Shown here one piece after another: positions 20,544-29,083 of a DNA stretch of 64,000 nt (position 1 is the stretch's first letter; each line of letters begins with the position of its first letter). The stretch covers positions 1 to 64,000 of the forward strand of contig NZ_AJHJ01000003.1 of assembly GCF_000257645.1 (NCBI RefSeq). Direction: 5' to 3'. Source of the DNA: Serratia sp. M24T3. Its GTDB lineage: Bacteria; Pseudomonadota; Gammaproteobacteria; Enterobacterales; Enterobacteriaceae. The notes below the pieces were generated by a model. It made no database searches and was not told the DNA's origin. It saw nothing but the letters and a program-made list of their open reading frames with translations. The position numbers and the translations under genes are program-made.

Positions 20544-21938
20544 TTAATGGTTAAGCAGAGGAGGAAGGCGCAGGTGATGCGTCGAACGGCGCTGGTACTG
20601 ATGAGCGGCGCGTAAAAGCAGCGCTTCCTGACCCGGCGCGGCCATCAATTGCAGGCCAACCGGCAGACCCAATGAATCGAATCCGGCAGGGAAGCTTATC
20701 GCGGGTAGCACCGCCAGACTCGGGATACAGGTAAAAATCAGATTACCCAGCAAGGTTGAGACTTCGCCGTCACCTATTGGCAGCGTTTCCTGACCAATCA
20801 ACGGCGCGGTAAAGGGCAGCGTTGGGGTGATAATCATATCGACCTGAGTAAACAGCTCGTTGAATTTGTCGCGCAGCCAGGTGCGATAACGCTGGGCCTG
20901 CAAATATTCCACTGCGGTAAAGGTCAATCCGGCCTGAAGCAGAATACGCACGTCGTCGCCGTAATCACTGGCGCGATCTTTGAGCCAGGGCCAATGAATG
21001 GCGCTAGGTTCGCAGGCGTCGACAATAATCTGCGCATCCACCGCATTTTCCAGCCCCTCGACTTTAAGACTGACAATCTCGACGCCGTGCTGTTTTTCGA
21101 AATCGCTTAATGCACCGCGCAAAGTCTTTTCAACACCCGGCTGCAAACTGTAAAAGCTGTAGGGATCAAGCACGCCGATACGCAAACCTTTCAACGGGCG
21201 CGCCAGCTGCTGGTCGATATTCGCACGCTGTTTGGCATCGGCACCTGAAAGCGTGGCGTATAAAATGGCGCAATCTGCGGAACGAGCTGCCAGCGGCCCG
21301 ACGGTATCCATGCTCCAGGCCAGCGGAAATACGCCGTCGGTGCTGATATTGCCCACTGTCGGGCGCAAACCTGTGACACCGTTTAGCGCCGCAGGTAAGC
21401 GCACCGAGCCGCCAGTGTCGGTTCCCAATGTGGCAAAGGCACTGCGCACGGCGGCCACGACGCCCGATCCGCCGCTGGATCCTGCGGGCACGCGCTGCGT
21501 ATCCCACGGATTACGGCACGCCCCAAAGTGCGGATTATTGGTGGTGCCGCCCCAGGCAAACTCGTGCATGTTGGTGGTGCCAAGAATAATCGCCCCGGCC
21601 TGCTTGAGAAGGCGAGTCACCGTCGCATCCTGACTGGCGATATTGCCCTGCAAAATTTTGCTGCCGGCATTCATCTCCTGCCCGCAGATATCAATATTAG
21701 CTTTCAACCCCAGCGGAATACCCTGCAAGGGTCCCAGGTCATAACCGTTTTCCAGCAGGGTTTGCTGCGCCTGCGCCAGCTTGATTGCCGGTTCGGCGTA
21801 AACTTCCAGCCAGCCGTTCAGCTCGCGCGTTTTCTGTTCTCTGTCGAGGCAGGCGCTGACTAATTCGGGAAAACTGGTTTCCCCTGCACGGACTTTGGCA
21901 CCGGCTTCGGCAATCGATAAATTCAGCAATTCGGTCAT
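20544..21938 (-). CDS. Amidase-signature (AS) family amidohydrolase, AtzE-like partner
   Basis: 464 residues. Triad motifs: GLKANIDI (Lys about 79), AGSSGGSG (Ser about 153) and GTDTGGSVRLPA (nucleophile about 177). The start codon overlaps the stop of the preceding 63-residue AtzG-like gene (ATGA), the arrangement seen for AtzG/AtzE and reminiscent of GatC/GatA. That coupling, rather than sequence alone, makes an AtzE-type amidase likely. The substrate may be a carboxyl-urea or a ureido acid amide and cannot be read from the sequence. Confidence 0.88.
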   Translation of the reverse strand: MTELLNLSIAEAGAKVRAGETSFPELVSACLDREQKTRELNGWLEVYAEPAIKLAQAQQTLLENGYDLGPLQGIPLGLKANIDICGQEMNAGSKILQGNIASQDATVTRLLKQAGAIILGTTNMHEFAWGGTTNNPHFGACRNPWDTQRVPAGSSGGSGVVAAVRSAFATLGTDTGGSVRLPAALNGVTGLRPTVGNISTDGVFPLAWSMDTVGPLAARSADCAILYATLSGADAKQRANIDQQLARPLKGLRIGVLDPYSFYSLQPGVEKTLRGALSDFEKQHGVEIVSLKVEGLENAVDAQIIVDACEPSAIHWPWLKDRASDYGDDVRILLQAGLTFTAVEYLQAQRYRTWLRDKFNELFTQVDMIITPTLPFTAPLIGQETLPIGDGEVSTLLGNLIFTCIPSLAVLPAISFPAGFDSLGLPVGLQLMAAPGQEALLLRAAHQYQRRSTHHLRLPPLLNH

Positions 21939-22126
21939 GATGTTTTCACCGCCGGAGAGATAAATACGGTAATGGGGGCGACCTCGGGGCCGATATTGGC
22001 ATTTACAAAATCACTCAGCGCGCTGGCGCGTTCTGCCCAGTCAAGCACGGTAGGCAAAACCGTCTCGGCGTGCGCTGGCGTCAAAGGGGTAATGGCTTTA
22101 AGGCGTAGGGAGTGGTGGTCAGTCAT
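21935..22126 (-). CDS. Small AtzG/DUF4089-like protein (63 residues), amidase partner
   Basis: 63-residue protein with an AtzG/GatC-like central segment: VLDWAERASALSDFVNANIG, then APITVF. Short proteins of this type (AtzG, DUF4089) bind and stabilise AtzE amidases, as GatC does for GatA. Its stop overlaps the next gene's ATG by four bases and it has AAGGTG before its own ATG, so it is a real, translationally coupled gene. Family assignment is from memory of the pattern and moderate. Confidence 0.65.
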   Translation of the reverse strand: MTDHHSLRLKAITPLTPAHAETVLPTVLDWAERASALSDFVNANIGPEVAPITVFISPAVKTS

Positions 22127-22183
22127 AGAGGCACACCTTGAGTCAGAAAGGCGGGGCAGGCAGGAGGCGCTGCCCCGTTGGGG

Positions 22184-23206
22184 TTATTTCATTGCATCAA
22201 CCGCGGCTTTGGCCTTGGTGGCCAGCTCGGTGTTGACGTTGGTTTTATAAGACGTGGCGTCAGACGGGTAGGCCTTGATATTTTTCGCATACAGCGAAAT
22301 TTTCATGTTGTTATCCCAGGCTTTCTGACTGACCAACACGTTTTCCGGGTAACCCTTGGCATCGATCTCGCGTTTCACGGCTTCACGGACGATGTCTTTT
22401 GGCAGGTTCGGGAAGTATTTGGCGGCGATATTTACGGTGTCGTCAAAATTGCTGTAGATATAACGCGAGGCTTCCTCAAACGCTGTCACGACGGCCTGCG
22501 CCGCTGCCGGATTCTTGTCGATGTAGGCTTGAGTTGTGGTCAGGCTGGAGAAGGCAAACGGATACCAGTCCTGTGCCGCCGAAAACGAATACACCATGTG
22601 CAGCCCGTTTTGACGGATTGCCATGGTTGTTTGCGGCTCTACCGCCAACGCATAGTCGGCACGACCCGCCACTACCGCCGGGATTTCGTTACCGATTGAT
22701 ACGTGTACCAGTTTCACGTCTTTGAGGTTTTGCTGCTTGACCAGATAGCTCATAAACGCCCAGGTGGTATCCGGCTCAGGGCTGGTGACCACGCGTTTAT
22801 TGGCCAATGCTGCCAGATTATTTTGCAGGTTGGTGCCGTTTTTGCCGAAGATAAACACCGTTGGCGCATTCTGCACGCCAGCCACGACTACGCCACCGCC
22901 GCCGTTTTCATGAGATTTCGGCACAAACACCGGGTCTTGAATCGAAAAATCCGCCGAACCGCCAATCACCGCCGACCACGACTGCGCGCCGCCGCCGCCG
23001 GTGCTGATTTGTACCTTCACGCCTTGCTGGGTGAAGAAGCCTTTTTCCTGCGCGACGTACAGTGGCAGGTAAAGCAGTGACTGGAATGCCTGGTTGATGC
23101 GAACCGGTGTTTCAGCGGCGCTGGCCGGTTGCAATGCAAGTGAAACCAATAAACAGCAGGCCGTAGAAGCAGCCAATGTGAAGCCTTTAACTGAGGAGAT
23201 TGTCAT
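22184..23206 (-). CDS. ABC importer periplasmic binding protein (SsuA/TauA/NMT1 type)
   Basis: 340 residues from ATG 23206, with a classical signal peptide (about 1-30, ending PASAAE). The NMT1/SsuA fold shows in INQAFQSLLYLPLYVAQEKGFF, GGADF-like GGSADFSIQD and the hinge around KRVVTSPEPDTTWAF. Such proteins bind taurine, alkylsulfonates, nitrate, thiamine precursors or other small nitrogen compounds. The ATG overlaps the permease stop (TAATG), and GGGAAAGGG supplies the ribosome site. A glycine-rich run (STGGGGAQS) is unusual but near the ligand cleft. Confidence 0.88.
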   Translation of the reverse strand: MTISSVKGFTLAASTACCLLVSLALQPASAAETPVRINQAFQSLLYLPLYVAQEKGFFTQQGVKVQISTGGGGAQSWSAVIGGSADFSIQDPVFVPKSHENGGGGVVVAGVQNAPTVFIFGKNGTNLQNNLAALANKRVVTSPEPDTTWAFMSYLVKQQNLKDVKLVHVSIGNEIPAVVAGRADYALAVEPQTTMAIRQNGLHMVYSFSAAQDWYPFAFSSLTTTQAYIDKNPAAAQAVVTAFEEASRYIYSNFDDTVNIAAKYFPNLPKDIVREAVKREIDAKGYPENVLVSQKAWDNNMKISLYAKNIKAYPSDATSYKTNVNTELATKAKAAVDAMK

Positions 23207-24096
23207 TATTTTACCCTTTCCCATGAGAGAATCAGTCGTTCGAGGAACATCACCACTACGTTAAATACCAGCATCATCAACATCACCAGGACGATACCGG
23301 CCAACACGATATTCATGCCAAAATTGGAGCTGCCGAGCAGGATCATGTGGCCCACGCCGACGTCTGAAGAGATGTATTCGCCGACAATAGCGCCGACCAG
23401 CGCGAAACCAACGTTAAGGCGCAATCCTGAAACCACCCATAACATCGCTGAGGGCACCACCAGCTTGATGAAGATTTTTGAGCGCGAGGCGTCAAAGGAT
23501 CGCATCAGGTTAATTAAGTCTGGATCAGTACGAACCGCGCCTTTGAAGGAAGTCGTCAGCGACACCACGATGCAGGAGAAGGCGACAATGACTACCTTCG
23601 ACAGCATGTCAGTGCCAAACCAGATGATAGTAATCGGCGCGATCGCCAGAACAGGAATCGAACCAATTGCGGCGATAAACGGCGCAGTCAGGTCAGAGAT
23701 AAACTTCGAATACCACAGCAGCAGGCCCAGAATCGAGCCGCCAACGGCACCAATCACGAAACCAATCACCGTTTCCAGCGCGGTGGTACCAATATCGGTA
23801 AACAGCTCGCCTGACTGAAAACGTTGTACCAACACGTCCCAGACCATGCTTGGACTGGCAAACAGAAACTTGCTGATGAAACCTTCTCGCGCGCCGATTT
23901 CCCAATACAGCAGCAGTGCAGCGACGATCGTCACCTGCAAAATCAGCAATACGTAACGACGAGAAGTCGGACTTTTGAAAAAGTTGGCTTCCTGAGCCGG
24001 CATGCGCGGGGAAATATGTCGCGTGGTGCCCGCTGGCGCTGGCTCGGCGTCTGCTGGTGTATCTTTCAAGGTTTGTTCAGAAGAAAGCGTGCTCAT
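23206..24096 (-). CDS. ABC importer permease (SsuC/TauC type)
   Basis: 296-residue inner-membrane permease. ATG 24096 with GGGGA upstream starts the protein at MSTLSSEQ; a longer frame to 24141 lies inside the ATPase gene. After a 45-residue polar N-terminus come six predicted helices; the EAA loop is seen around LMRSFDASRSKIFIKLVVPS. Works with the adjacent ATPase and binding protein. Confidence 0.9.
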   Translation of the reverse strand: MSTLSSEQTLKDTPADAEPAPAGTTRHISPRMPAQEANFFKSPTSRRYVLLILQVTIVAALLLYWEIGAREGFISKFLFASPSMVWDVLVQRFQSGELFTDIGTTALETVIGFVIGAVGGSILGLLLWYSKFISDLTAPFIAAIGSIPVLAIAPITIIWFGTDMLSKVVIVAFSCIVVSLTTSFKGAVRTDPDLINLMRSFDASRSKIFIKLVVPSAMLWVVSGLRLNVGFALVGAIVGEYISSDVGVGHMILLGSSNFGMNIVLAGIVLVMLMMLVFNVVVMFLERLILSWERVK

Positions 24097-24115
24097 AAGT
24101 GAATCCCCGTAAAGG

Positions 24116-24895
24116 TCAGAACACCACTGGTGCAGCGCCAATGCTGCGCCAGATTAATTCGTAGTAATCGTTAAAACGCGGCGACAAACGGCGTTCGGGA
24201 ATAATTCGGCTGTCGGTTTCCAAATCAACATTGATTTCATGAATGATTTCCCCAGGCCGTGCCTTCATGACATAGACACGGTCGGACAACGTCACCGCTT
24301 CTTCAATGTCATGGGTGATAAAAATTACCGTCTTTTTCTGTTCCTTGACCACGTTCAGCAATTCACTTTCCAAAGAGATCTTCAGTGGATAGTCGAGGGC
24401 TTTATAGGCTTCATCCATCAGGATGATTTCCGGATCGGTTATCATCGTGCGCATCAATGCCACCCGCTGTTTCATGCCGCCGGAGAGCTGGGCTGGGTAT
24501 TTATCTTCATAGCCCTGCATGTGATAGGTATTTAATAATTCCCTCGCGCGTTCTCGAGCATCTTTCTTATTTATGCCGCGTATTTCCAGCCCCAGAATTA
24601 CGTTCTGGATCACCGTTCGCCATGGGAAGAGCAAATCCTTTTGCAGCACATAACCCATTTTTTCTGAGGCGCTGCCGGTGGTTTCTTTATCACTAATTAA
24701 AATGTGCCCATTATCAGGCATTAAAAGACCAGTGATAATATTGAACAGTGTCGATTTACCGCAGCCGCTCGGCCCAACAAATGAAATAAACTCATTCGCA
24801 TCAGCGTGAAAATTGAGTTCTTTAAGCACCGTGACGTTACCGGCAGCCGTTGAATATTCTTTGGAAATATTAATTGCTTCAAGCGCATGTGCCAT
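24116..24895 (-). CDS. ABC importer ATPase (SsuB/TauB type), unusual Walker B tail
   Basis: 259 residues: Walker A GPSGCGKST (about 41-49), Q-loop VLQKDLLFPW, signature LSGGMKQR, Walker B IILMDEAYKALD, switch H in FITHDIEEA. The catalytic Glu is kept, but DEAYKALD replaces the near-invariant DEPFGALD of this subfamily. The start codon lies 3 bases after the stop of the nitrilase gene. Confidence 0.9.
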   Translation of the reverse strand: MAHALEAINISKEYSTAAGNVTVLKELNFHADANEFISFVGPSGCGKSTLFNIITGLLMPDNGHILISDKETTGSASEKMGYVLQKDLLFPWRTVIQNVILGLEIRGINKKDARERARELLNTYHMQGYEDKYPAQLSGGMKQRVALMRTMITDPEIILMDEAYKALDYPLKISLESELLNVVKEQKKTVIFITHDIEEAVTLSDRVYVMKARPGEIIHEINVDLETDSRIIPERRLSPRFNDYYELIWRSIGAAPVVF

Positions 24896-24898
24896 AAA

Positions 24899-25807
24899 TT
24901 ACTCCCTTGAAGATTTAACGTGGCGTTGAGAAACCGTTAATGGGGAAGGCGGCGCATTAACCGGGACATAATCTTTCAGGAAGTGATAGCCGATATAGGC
25001 GACGCTGCGAGCCTTGATAATTTCAGCGGAAACATCGACGGTAGCCATTGCGATACCGCTGGCAAATCCGGTATCGGCGATAATTTTTCCGTGCGGATCA
25101 ATAATGCGGCTGTGCCCGTGATAGTTGAGTTTGCCGTGCGGGCCAAACAGGTTAGATTCAACCATCCAGCACTGATTTTCCAGCGCGCGCACTCGGCCAA
25201 ACAGGGTATAGGTATCCACCATATAATCCTGCTCCGGATCTTCGGTATCGCCCGCCAAACCCCATGCAGTGGGCATAATCATAATGTCGGCGCCTTTTAG
25301 TGCCAGCTCGCGGGTGCTTTCCGGAAACACCTTGTCATAGCAAATCAGCATGCCGATCCGGCCAATTTTGGTTGCGAACACCGGAAAGTTGTCGCCAGGA
25401 TAATAAATATGCTTTTCATCTCCGGGCTGGTGGACTTTACGATAGCGGCCAATCTCGCCCTCTGGTCCCAGCAACACGACACAGTTATATAAAACTTCTG
25501 CACGCTCGGCGTCTCTTTCGGTCAATCCTATTACCGCGTGGACCTGAAGCTTCTTTACTTCCTGTATTAGCACAGCAATACATTCACCCTGCGGTATTAT
25601 TTCAGCTTGGTCAAATTGGTAAGCAACATTCTCGAAATCATAATTAAGCGTGTCGGATAAATACCCTTGCAGACTTTGCTCAGGAAATACAATCAGATCG
25701 GCTCCTTCGCTGGCAGCCTGATTTAAATCTTTAATCATACGACGCATATTTTGCTGTTTATCGTAAACCGCGGGCATGGCGACGGTAGCAATAGTTATTT
25801 TGCTCAT
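24899..25807 (-). CDS. Nitrilase-superfamily carbon-nitrogen hydrolase
   Basis: 302 residues from ATG 25807 (GGGAG upstream). Catalytic triad E43 (FPEQSLQGY), K124 (RYRKVHQPG) and C156 (LICYDKVFPES). This family hydrolyses amides, nitriles and N-carbamoyl groups; the length and the RKVHQP/PGD spacing resemble N-carbamoylputrescine or N-carbamoyl-amino-acid amidohydrolases. It is the first gene of the operon, about 100 bases downstream of a sigma-54 promoter, and has no signal peptide, so it acts in the cytoplasm on what the importer brings in. Exact substrate unknown. Confidence 0.88.
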   Translation of the reverse strand: MSKITIATVAMPAVYDKQQNMRRMIKDLNQAASEGADLIVFPEQSLQGYLSDTLNYDFENVAYQFDQAEIIPQGECIAVLIQEVKKLQVHAVIGLTERDAERAEVLYNCVVLLGPEGEIGRYRKVHQPGDEKHIYYPGDNFPVFATKIGRIGMLICYDKVFPESTRELALKGADIMIMPTAWGLAGDTEDPEQDYMVDTYTLFGRVRALENQCWMVESNLFGPHGKLNYHGHSRIIDPHGKIIADTGFASGIAMATVDVSAEIIKARSVAYIGYHFLKDYVPVNAPPSPLTVSQRHVKSSRE

Positions 25808-25914
25808 AACACTCCCTGGAATACAGCCAGAATTCAAGCTAAGTTGGCGGCTCATTGATAATGACGGTTGGCGTTAATAACTGGCCGCAACTCTCAATTA
25901 ACCTGAAAAATAGT

Positions 25915-25930
25915 TGCAAAGAATATGCCA
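25915..25930 (-). promoter_or_regulatory. Sigma-54 promoter of the nitrilase/ABC/amidase operon
   Basis: Read on the minus strand, TGGCATATTCTTTGCA preceded by C matches the YTGGCACG-N4-TTGCW consensus with exact GG/GC spacing. Transcription would start near 25904, giving a 97-base leader. This implies control by an enhancer-binding protein, most simply NtrC under nitrogen limitation; no such regulator gene lies next to it. Confidence 0.75.
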
Positions 25931-26127
25931 GTTATCATCAATCCCAAATAATGGAACTTAGCCAAAAATACAATTTAACCGAGGTGAATAACGCTTATTA
26001 AGCGAAATTTTAATTTAGTGATTGTATTAATTTCACAGTTTGGAATTTTTAAAATCCCCAGCAAACAATGTGGTTTTTTTTAGTGCAGTCAAAGCAGCTA
26101 ACTCGGTGCATCGTGGTCTAGACCAGA

Positions 26128-26161
26128 GATAATAATTATATTGATAATTATTTTCATTTAG
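26128..26161. promoter_or_regulatory. Two overlapping Fur-box-like 19-mers
   Basis: Windows 26128-26146 and 26143-26161 each match 13 of 19 positions of the Fur consensus (GATAATGATAATCATTATC). They lie about 115-150 bases upstream of the exporter start, so iron repression of the exporter is likely. Confidence 0.6.
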
Positions 26162-26276
26162 AATGGATGCGTATCGTTTCCGATTTCGATATTGATAAGG
26201 ATCTGAATGTGGGGCAGGCGCTCTTGAGGTTGAAGAGCAGACTACCCGGAAAACTCATTTTCTATTTTAAGGATGC

Positions 26277-28001
26277 ATGATGCTCCGCCGTTTCTTCTCT
26301 TATTACACTCCTTATAAGAAGCTGTTTTACCTCGACTTTGGCTGCGCGATCCTCGGTGGCTTGTTGGAGCTGGGTTTCCCGATGGCGGTAAAGCTTTTTA
26401 TCGATAAGTTGCTGCCCGCGCACGACTGGGTACTTATCCTTACCGCCGCCGTCGTGCTGCTGTTTATTTATCTGCTCAATACGGCGTTAATGGCAATCGT
26501 CAATTATTGGGGACACGCACTGGGGGTTGGCATTGAAACCGATATGCGCGAGCAGGCGTTTAATCATCTGCAAAAGTTGTCTTTCCGTTATTACGACAAT
26601 ACCAAAACCGGGCATATCATTACTCACGTCACAAAAGACCTTGAAGAAGTCGGCGAGATAGCGCACCACGGGCCGGAAGATCTGTTTATTGCCGTAATGA
26701 CCTTTATTGGCGCGTTTATCCTGATGGCTACGGTGCATCTGCAGTTGGCGTTGATGACTATTATTATCGTACCGTTTATGGGCTGGTTGGTAGGACGTTA
26801 CGGTGCGCAGATGACGGAAACCTGGCGACGCCTGTTCGGGCAGGTGGGCAACTTTAACGCCCGCGTTGCGGAAAGTATTGGCGGCATACGCGTGGTAAAA
26901 GCCTTTGCCAATGAACAGCATGAAGAGAAACTGTTTGCCGGCGACAACAGCAACTATCGCGATACCAAACTTCGCGCCTATCGGATAATGACCGCCAGCA
27001 TTACTCTCAGTTATTTAAGTACGCGACTGGTGCAGCTGGTGGTGATGATTGCCGGCACCTGGTATGTGGTGAATGGGTCTCTGAGCTATGGCGGTTTTGT
27101 CGGTTTCTTGCTGCTGGTAGAAGTATTTTTCCGCCCGGTGGCGAAAATTACCTCGGTAATGGAAAGTTATCCGAAAGGTATTGCTGGTTTTAAGCGCTTT
27201 ACTCAACTAATCGATACGGCACCGGATATTGTCGATAAACCCGACGCGGTCGAGATGGAACATTTACACGGCGATATCTGCTATCGCGACGTTGTATTTG
27301 GCTACACGCCTGCCAGCACTATTCTTGACGGCATTAATCTGCGAATCAAAGCCGGTGAAACACTGGCTTTTGTCGGCCCGTCAGGCGCGGGTAAAACCAC
27401 GCTGTGCTCTTTGTTACCGCGTTTTTACGATATTAATAGTGGCGCTATCACTATCGACGGTGTCGATATTCGCGATATGACTCAGCGCTCGTTGCGCCAT
27501 AACATTGGCATCGTGCAGCAGGACGTTTTCCTGTTTGGCGGCAGCATTCGTGAAAACATTCTTTATGGACGACTCGATGCCAGCGATGCTGATATCTGGG
27601 AAGCGGCCAGGCGGGCGCGTCTCGATGAAATGATCGCCGAGCTGCCGCAGGGCATGGAGACCATCATTGGTGAACGAGGTGTCAAACTTAGCGGCGGGCA
27701 GAAGCAGCGGCTCTCCATTGCCCGCATCTTCCTCAAGAATCCCCCGATCCTGATCCTCGACGAGGCAACCTCAGCGCTGGATACCGCCACTGAGCAGGCG
27801 ATACAGCAGTCGCTGTCCGAGCTTGCGCAGGGGAGAACCACGCTGGTCATTGCGCACCGTTTGGCGACCATCCAAAATGCTGACCGTATTGTGGTCGTCG
27901 ATAAAGAAGGAATAATAGAGCAGGGTACTCATCAGGCATTGTTGGCGAAAGCCGGGCGTTATGCCGCATTGCATGCCGCGCAGTTTAGAGATCCGAGCTA
28001 G
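26277..28001 (+). CDS. ABC exporter, half-transporter (MsbA/MdlB-like fold), Fur-linked
   Basis: 574 residues: six-helix exporter membrane domain (about 10-315) followed by an ATPase domain with Walker A GPSGAGKTT (about 367), Q-loop IVQQDVFLF, signature LSGGQKQR, Walker B ILILDEATSALD and switch H in VIAHRLAT. No adjacent second half, so it probably acts as a homodimer. AAGGATGC precedes ATG 26277. Exporters of this type move lipids, drugs, peptides or siderophores; the Fur-like boxes upstream favour a role in iron metabolism, but no siderophore genes are nearby. Followed by a convergent LysR gene. Confidence 0.88.
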   Translation: MMLRRFFSYYTPYKKLFYLDFGCAILGGLLELGFPMAVKLFIDKLLPAHDWVLILTAAVVLLFIYLLNTALMAIVNYWGHALGVGIETDMREQAFNHLQKLSFRYYDNTKTGHIITHVTKDLEEVGEIAHHGPEDLFIAVMTFIGAFILMATVHLQLALMTIIIVPFMGWLVGRYGAQMTETWRRLFGQVGNFNARVAESIGGIRVVKAFANEQHEEKLFAGDNSNYRDTKLRAYRIMTASITLSYLSTRLVQLVVMIAGTWYVVNGSLSYGGFVGFLLLVEVFFRPVAKITSVMESYPKGIAGFKRFTQLIDTAPDIVDKPDAVEMEHLHGDICYRDVVFGYTPASTILDGINLRIKAGETLAFVGPSGAGKTTLCSLLPRFYDINSGAITIDGVDIRDMTQRSLRHNIGIVQQDVFLFGGSIRENILYGRLDASDADIWEAARRARLDEMIAELPQGMETIIGERGVKLSGGQKQRLSIARIFLKNPPILILDEATSALDTATEQAIQQSLSELAQGRTTLVIAHRLATIQNADRIVVVDKEGIIEQGTHQALLAKAGRYAALHAAQFRDPS

Positions 28002-28012
28002 AAGAAACGTTT

Positions 28013-28044
28013 GCAGCCGAAGGCGCAGGTAGCACCTCGGCTGC
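28013..28044. terminator. Hairpin between convergent exporter and LysR genes
   Basis: GCAGCCGA (28013-28020) pairs with TCGGCTGC (28037-28044) around a 16-base loop. No T-tract follows on either strand, so termination is probable only by position. Confidence 0.4.
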
Positions 28045-28050
28045 CAATAA

Positions 28051-28965
28051 TCAGCTCAACTCATTGCATTGCGCACAAATCAATTTTCTCAGCCATTGCT
28101 GCGCGTGGCTTTCATTTGAGCGTCGGTGCCAGAAAAGGTGAAACTGTATTTCTGGCAGACTAAGCGGCGGTTGCAGCATTAAGATATCTTCATCCAGATA
28201 GTTGAGCAAAACACTGCGTTTTAAAACCGTTGCAACAAAATCGGTGTGCTTAACAATTTCTGTGACAGCAAACATAGTGGGCAACGTCAGCCGCAGTTCC
28301 CGACTCAGACCCAACTCTTTTAGCCGTTCATCGACCAGTCCAAAATGATGGCCTTCCGGGGAGACCAAAACATGGCGCATTGCGAGATAGGTTTCCAATG
28401 TCATGCCATTTCGAACCGCCTCGCTGTCCCTGCGAACCAGAGTGACAAATTCATCACTGAATAACGGCCGAGAAAATATTCTGCTTTCAGTTTGTGTGGG
28501 TGCAATGCCGATCACCAGGTCAATTTTGCCGCTATCAAGCATAGCCACCGACTCATCGCGGTCGATAAATGTGCGTACATGAATTGTCACGCCCGGTGCC
28601 TGCAGATTGACAGCCTTCATTATACTGGGCAATAGCACCATCAATGCGTACTCGGGCATTCCCAGTGTGAAGGAGAGGCTGCTATGTTGTGGAAAGAAAG
28701 CTTCGCCGTTGGCCAACAGGTTACTGAGTTCACTCAACGCGCGTGAAACGTGCTGGCCAATCTCTTTCGCCCGAACAGTGGGCTGGAGCCCCGAGGCGCT
28801 GCGAATAAACAGCGGGTCGGCAAAATGCGTGCGCAGCCTTGAAAGTGCAGCGCTCATTGCGGGTTGGCTGACCGCCGCTTTTATGGCTGCGCGGGTGACG
28901 TTTCGTTCTTCCATCAGCGCATCAAAAGCGACCAGCAAATTGAGATCCAAGCCCTTAAAATCCAT
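28051..28965 (-). CDS. LysR-family transcriptional regulator (NodD/LinR-like branch)
   Basis: 304 residues. N-terminal HTH at about 18-66 (LMEERNVTRAAIKAAVSQPAM, LSRLRTHFADPLFIR) and a periplasmic-binding-like effector domain from about 90. The opening MDFKGLDLNLLVAFDALMEE is typical of the NodD/PcpR/LinR branch that answers to aromatic or similar inducers. Divergent from the SnoaL-like gene at 29084 with a 118-base gap, the usual arrangement of a LysR protein and its target. Confidence 0.9.
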   Translation of the reverse strand: MDFKGLDLNLLVAFDALMEERNVTRAAIKAAVSQPAMSAALSRLRTHFADPLFIRSASGLQPTVRAKEIGQHVSRALSELSNLLANGEAFFPQHSSLSFTLGMPEYALMVLLPSIMKAVNLQAPGVTIHVRTFIDRDESVAMLDSGKIDLVIGIAPTQTESRIFSRPLFSDEFVTLVRRDSEAVRNGMTLETYLAMRHVLVSPEGHHFGLVDERLKELGLSRELRLTLPTMFAVTEIVKHTDFVATVLKRSVLLNYLDEDILMLQPPLSLPEIQFHLFWHRRSNESHAQQWLRKLICAQCNELS

Positions 28966-29083
28966 AAAACGTATATTCCTCTATATGGTTTTTCTATTTC
29001 AATTATTGCTGATCCGAATGGGATACTGGCTGCGTACCCCAGATTAATCACATTAAAACGCCATAAGTTAGAGGAACAGAGAG

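Larger units (their letters stand above)
25808..26276. other. 469-base divergent control region
   Basis: AT-rich region between the nitrilase operon (minus) and the ABC exporter (plus). It holds the sigma-54 promoter and Fur-like boxes described separately. Half-site-like AGTGCA (26082) and GGTGCA (26105) do not form a proper NtrC dyad. A small hairpin (GCTCTT 26220-26225 / AAGAGC 26233-26238) lies in the exporter leader. Confidence 0.6.

Noticed and set aside
26082-26110. NtrC site for the nitrilase operon
   Set aside because: Two GTGCA half-sites point the same way and are 23 bases apart, which is not the GCAC-N7-GTGC dyad.
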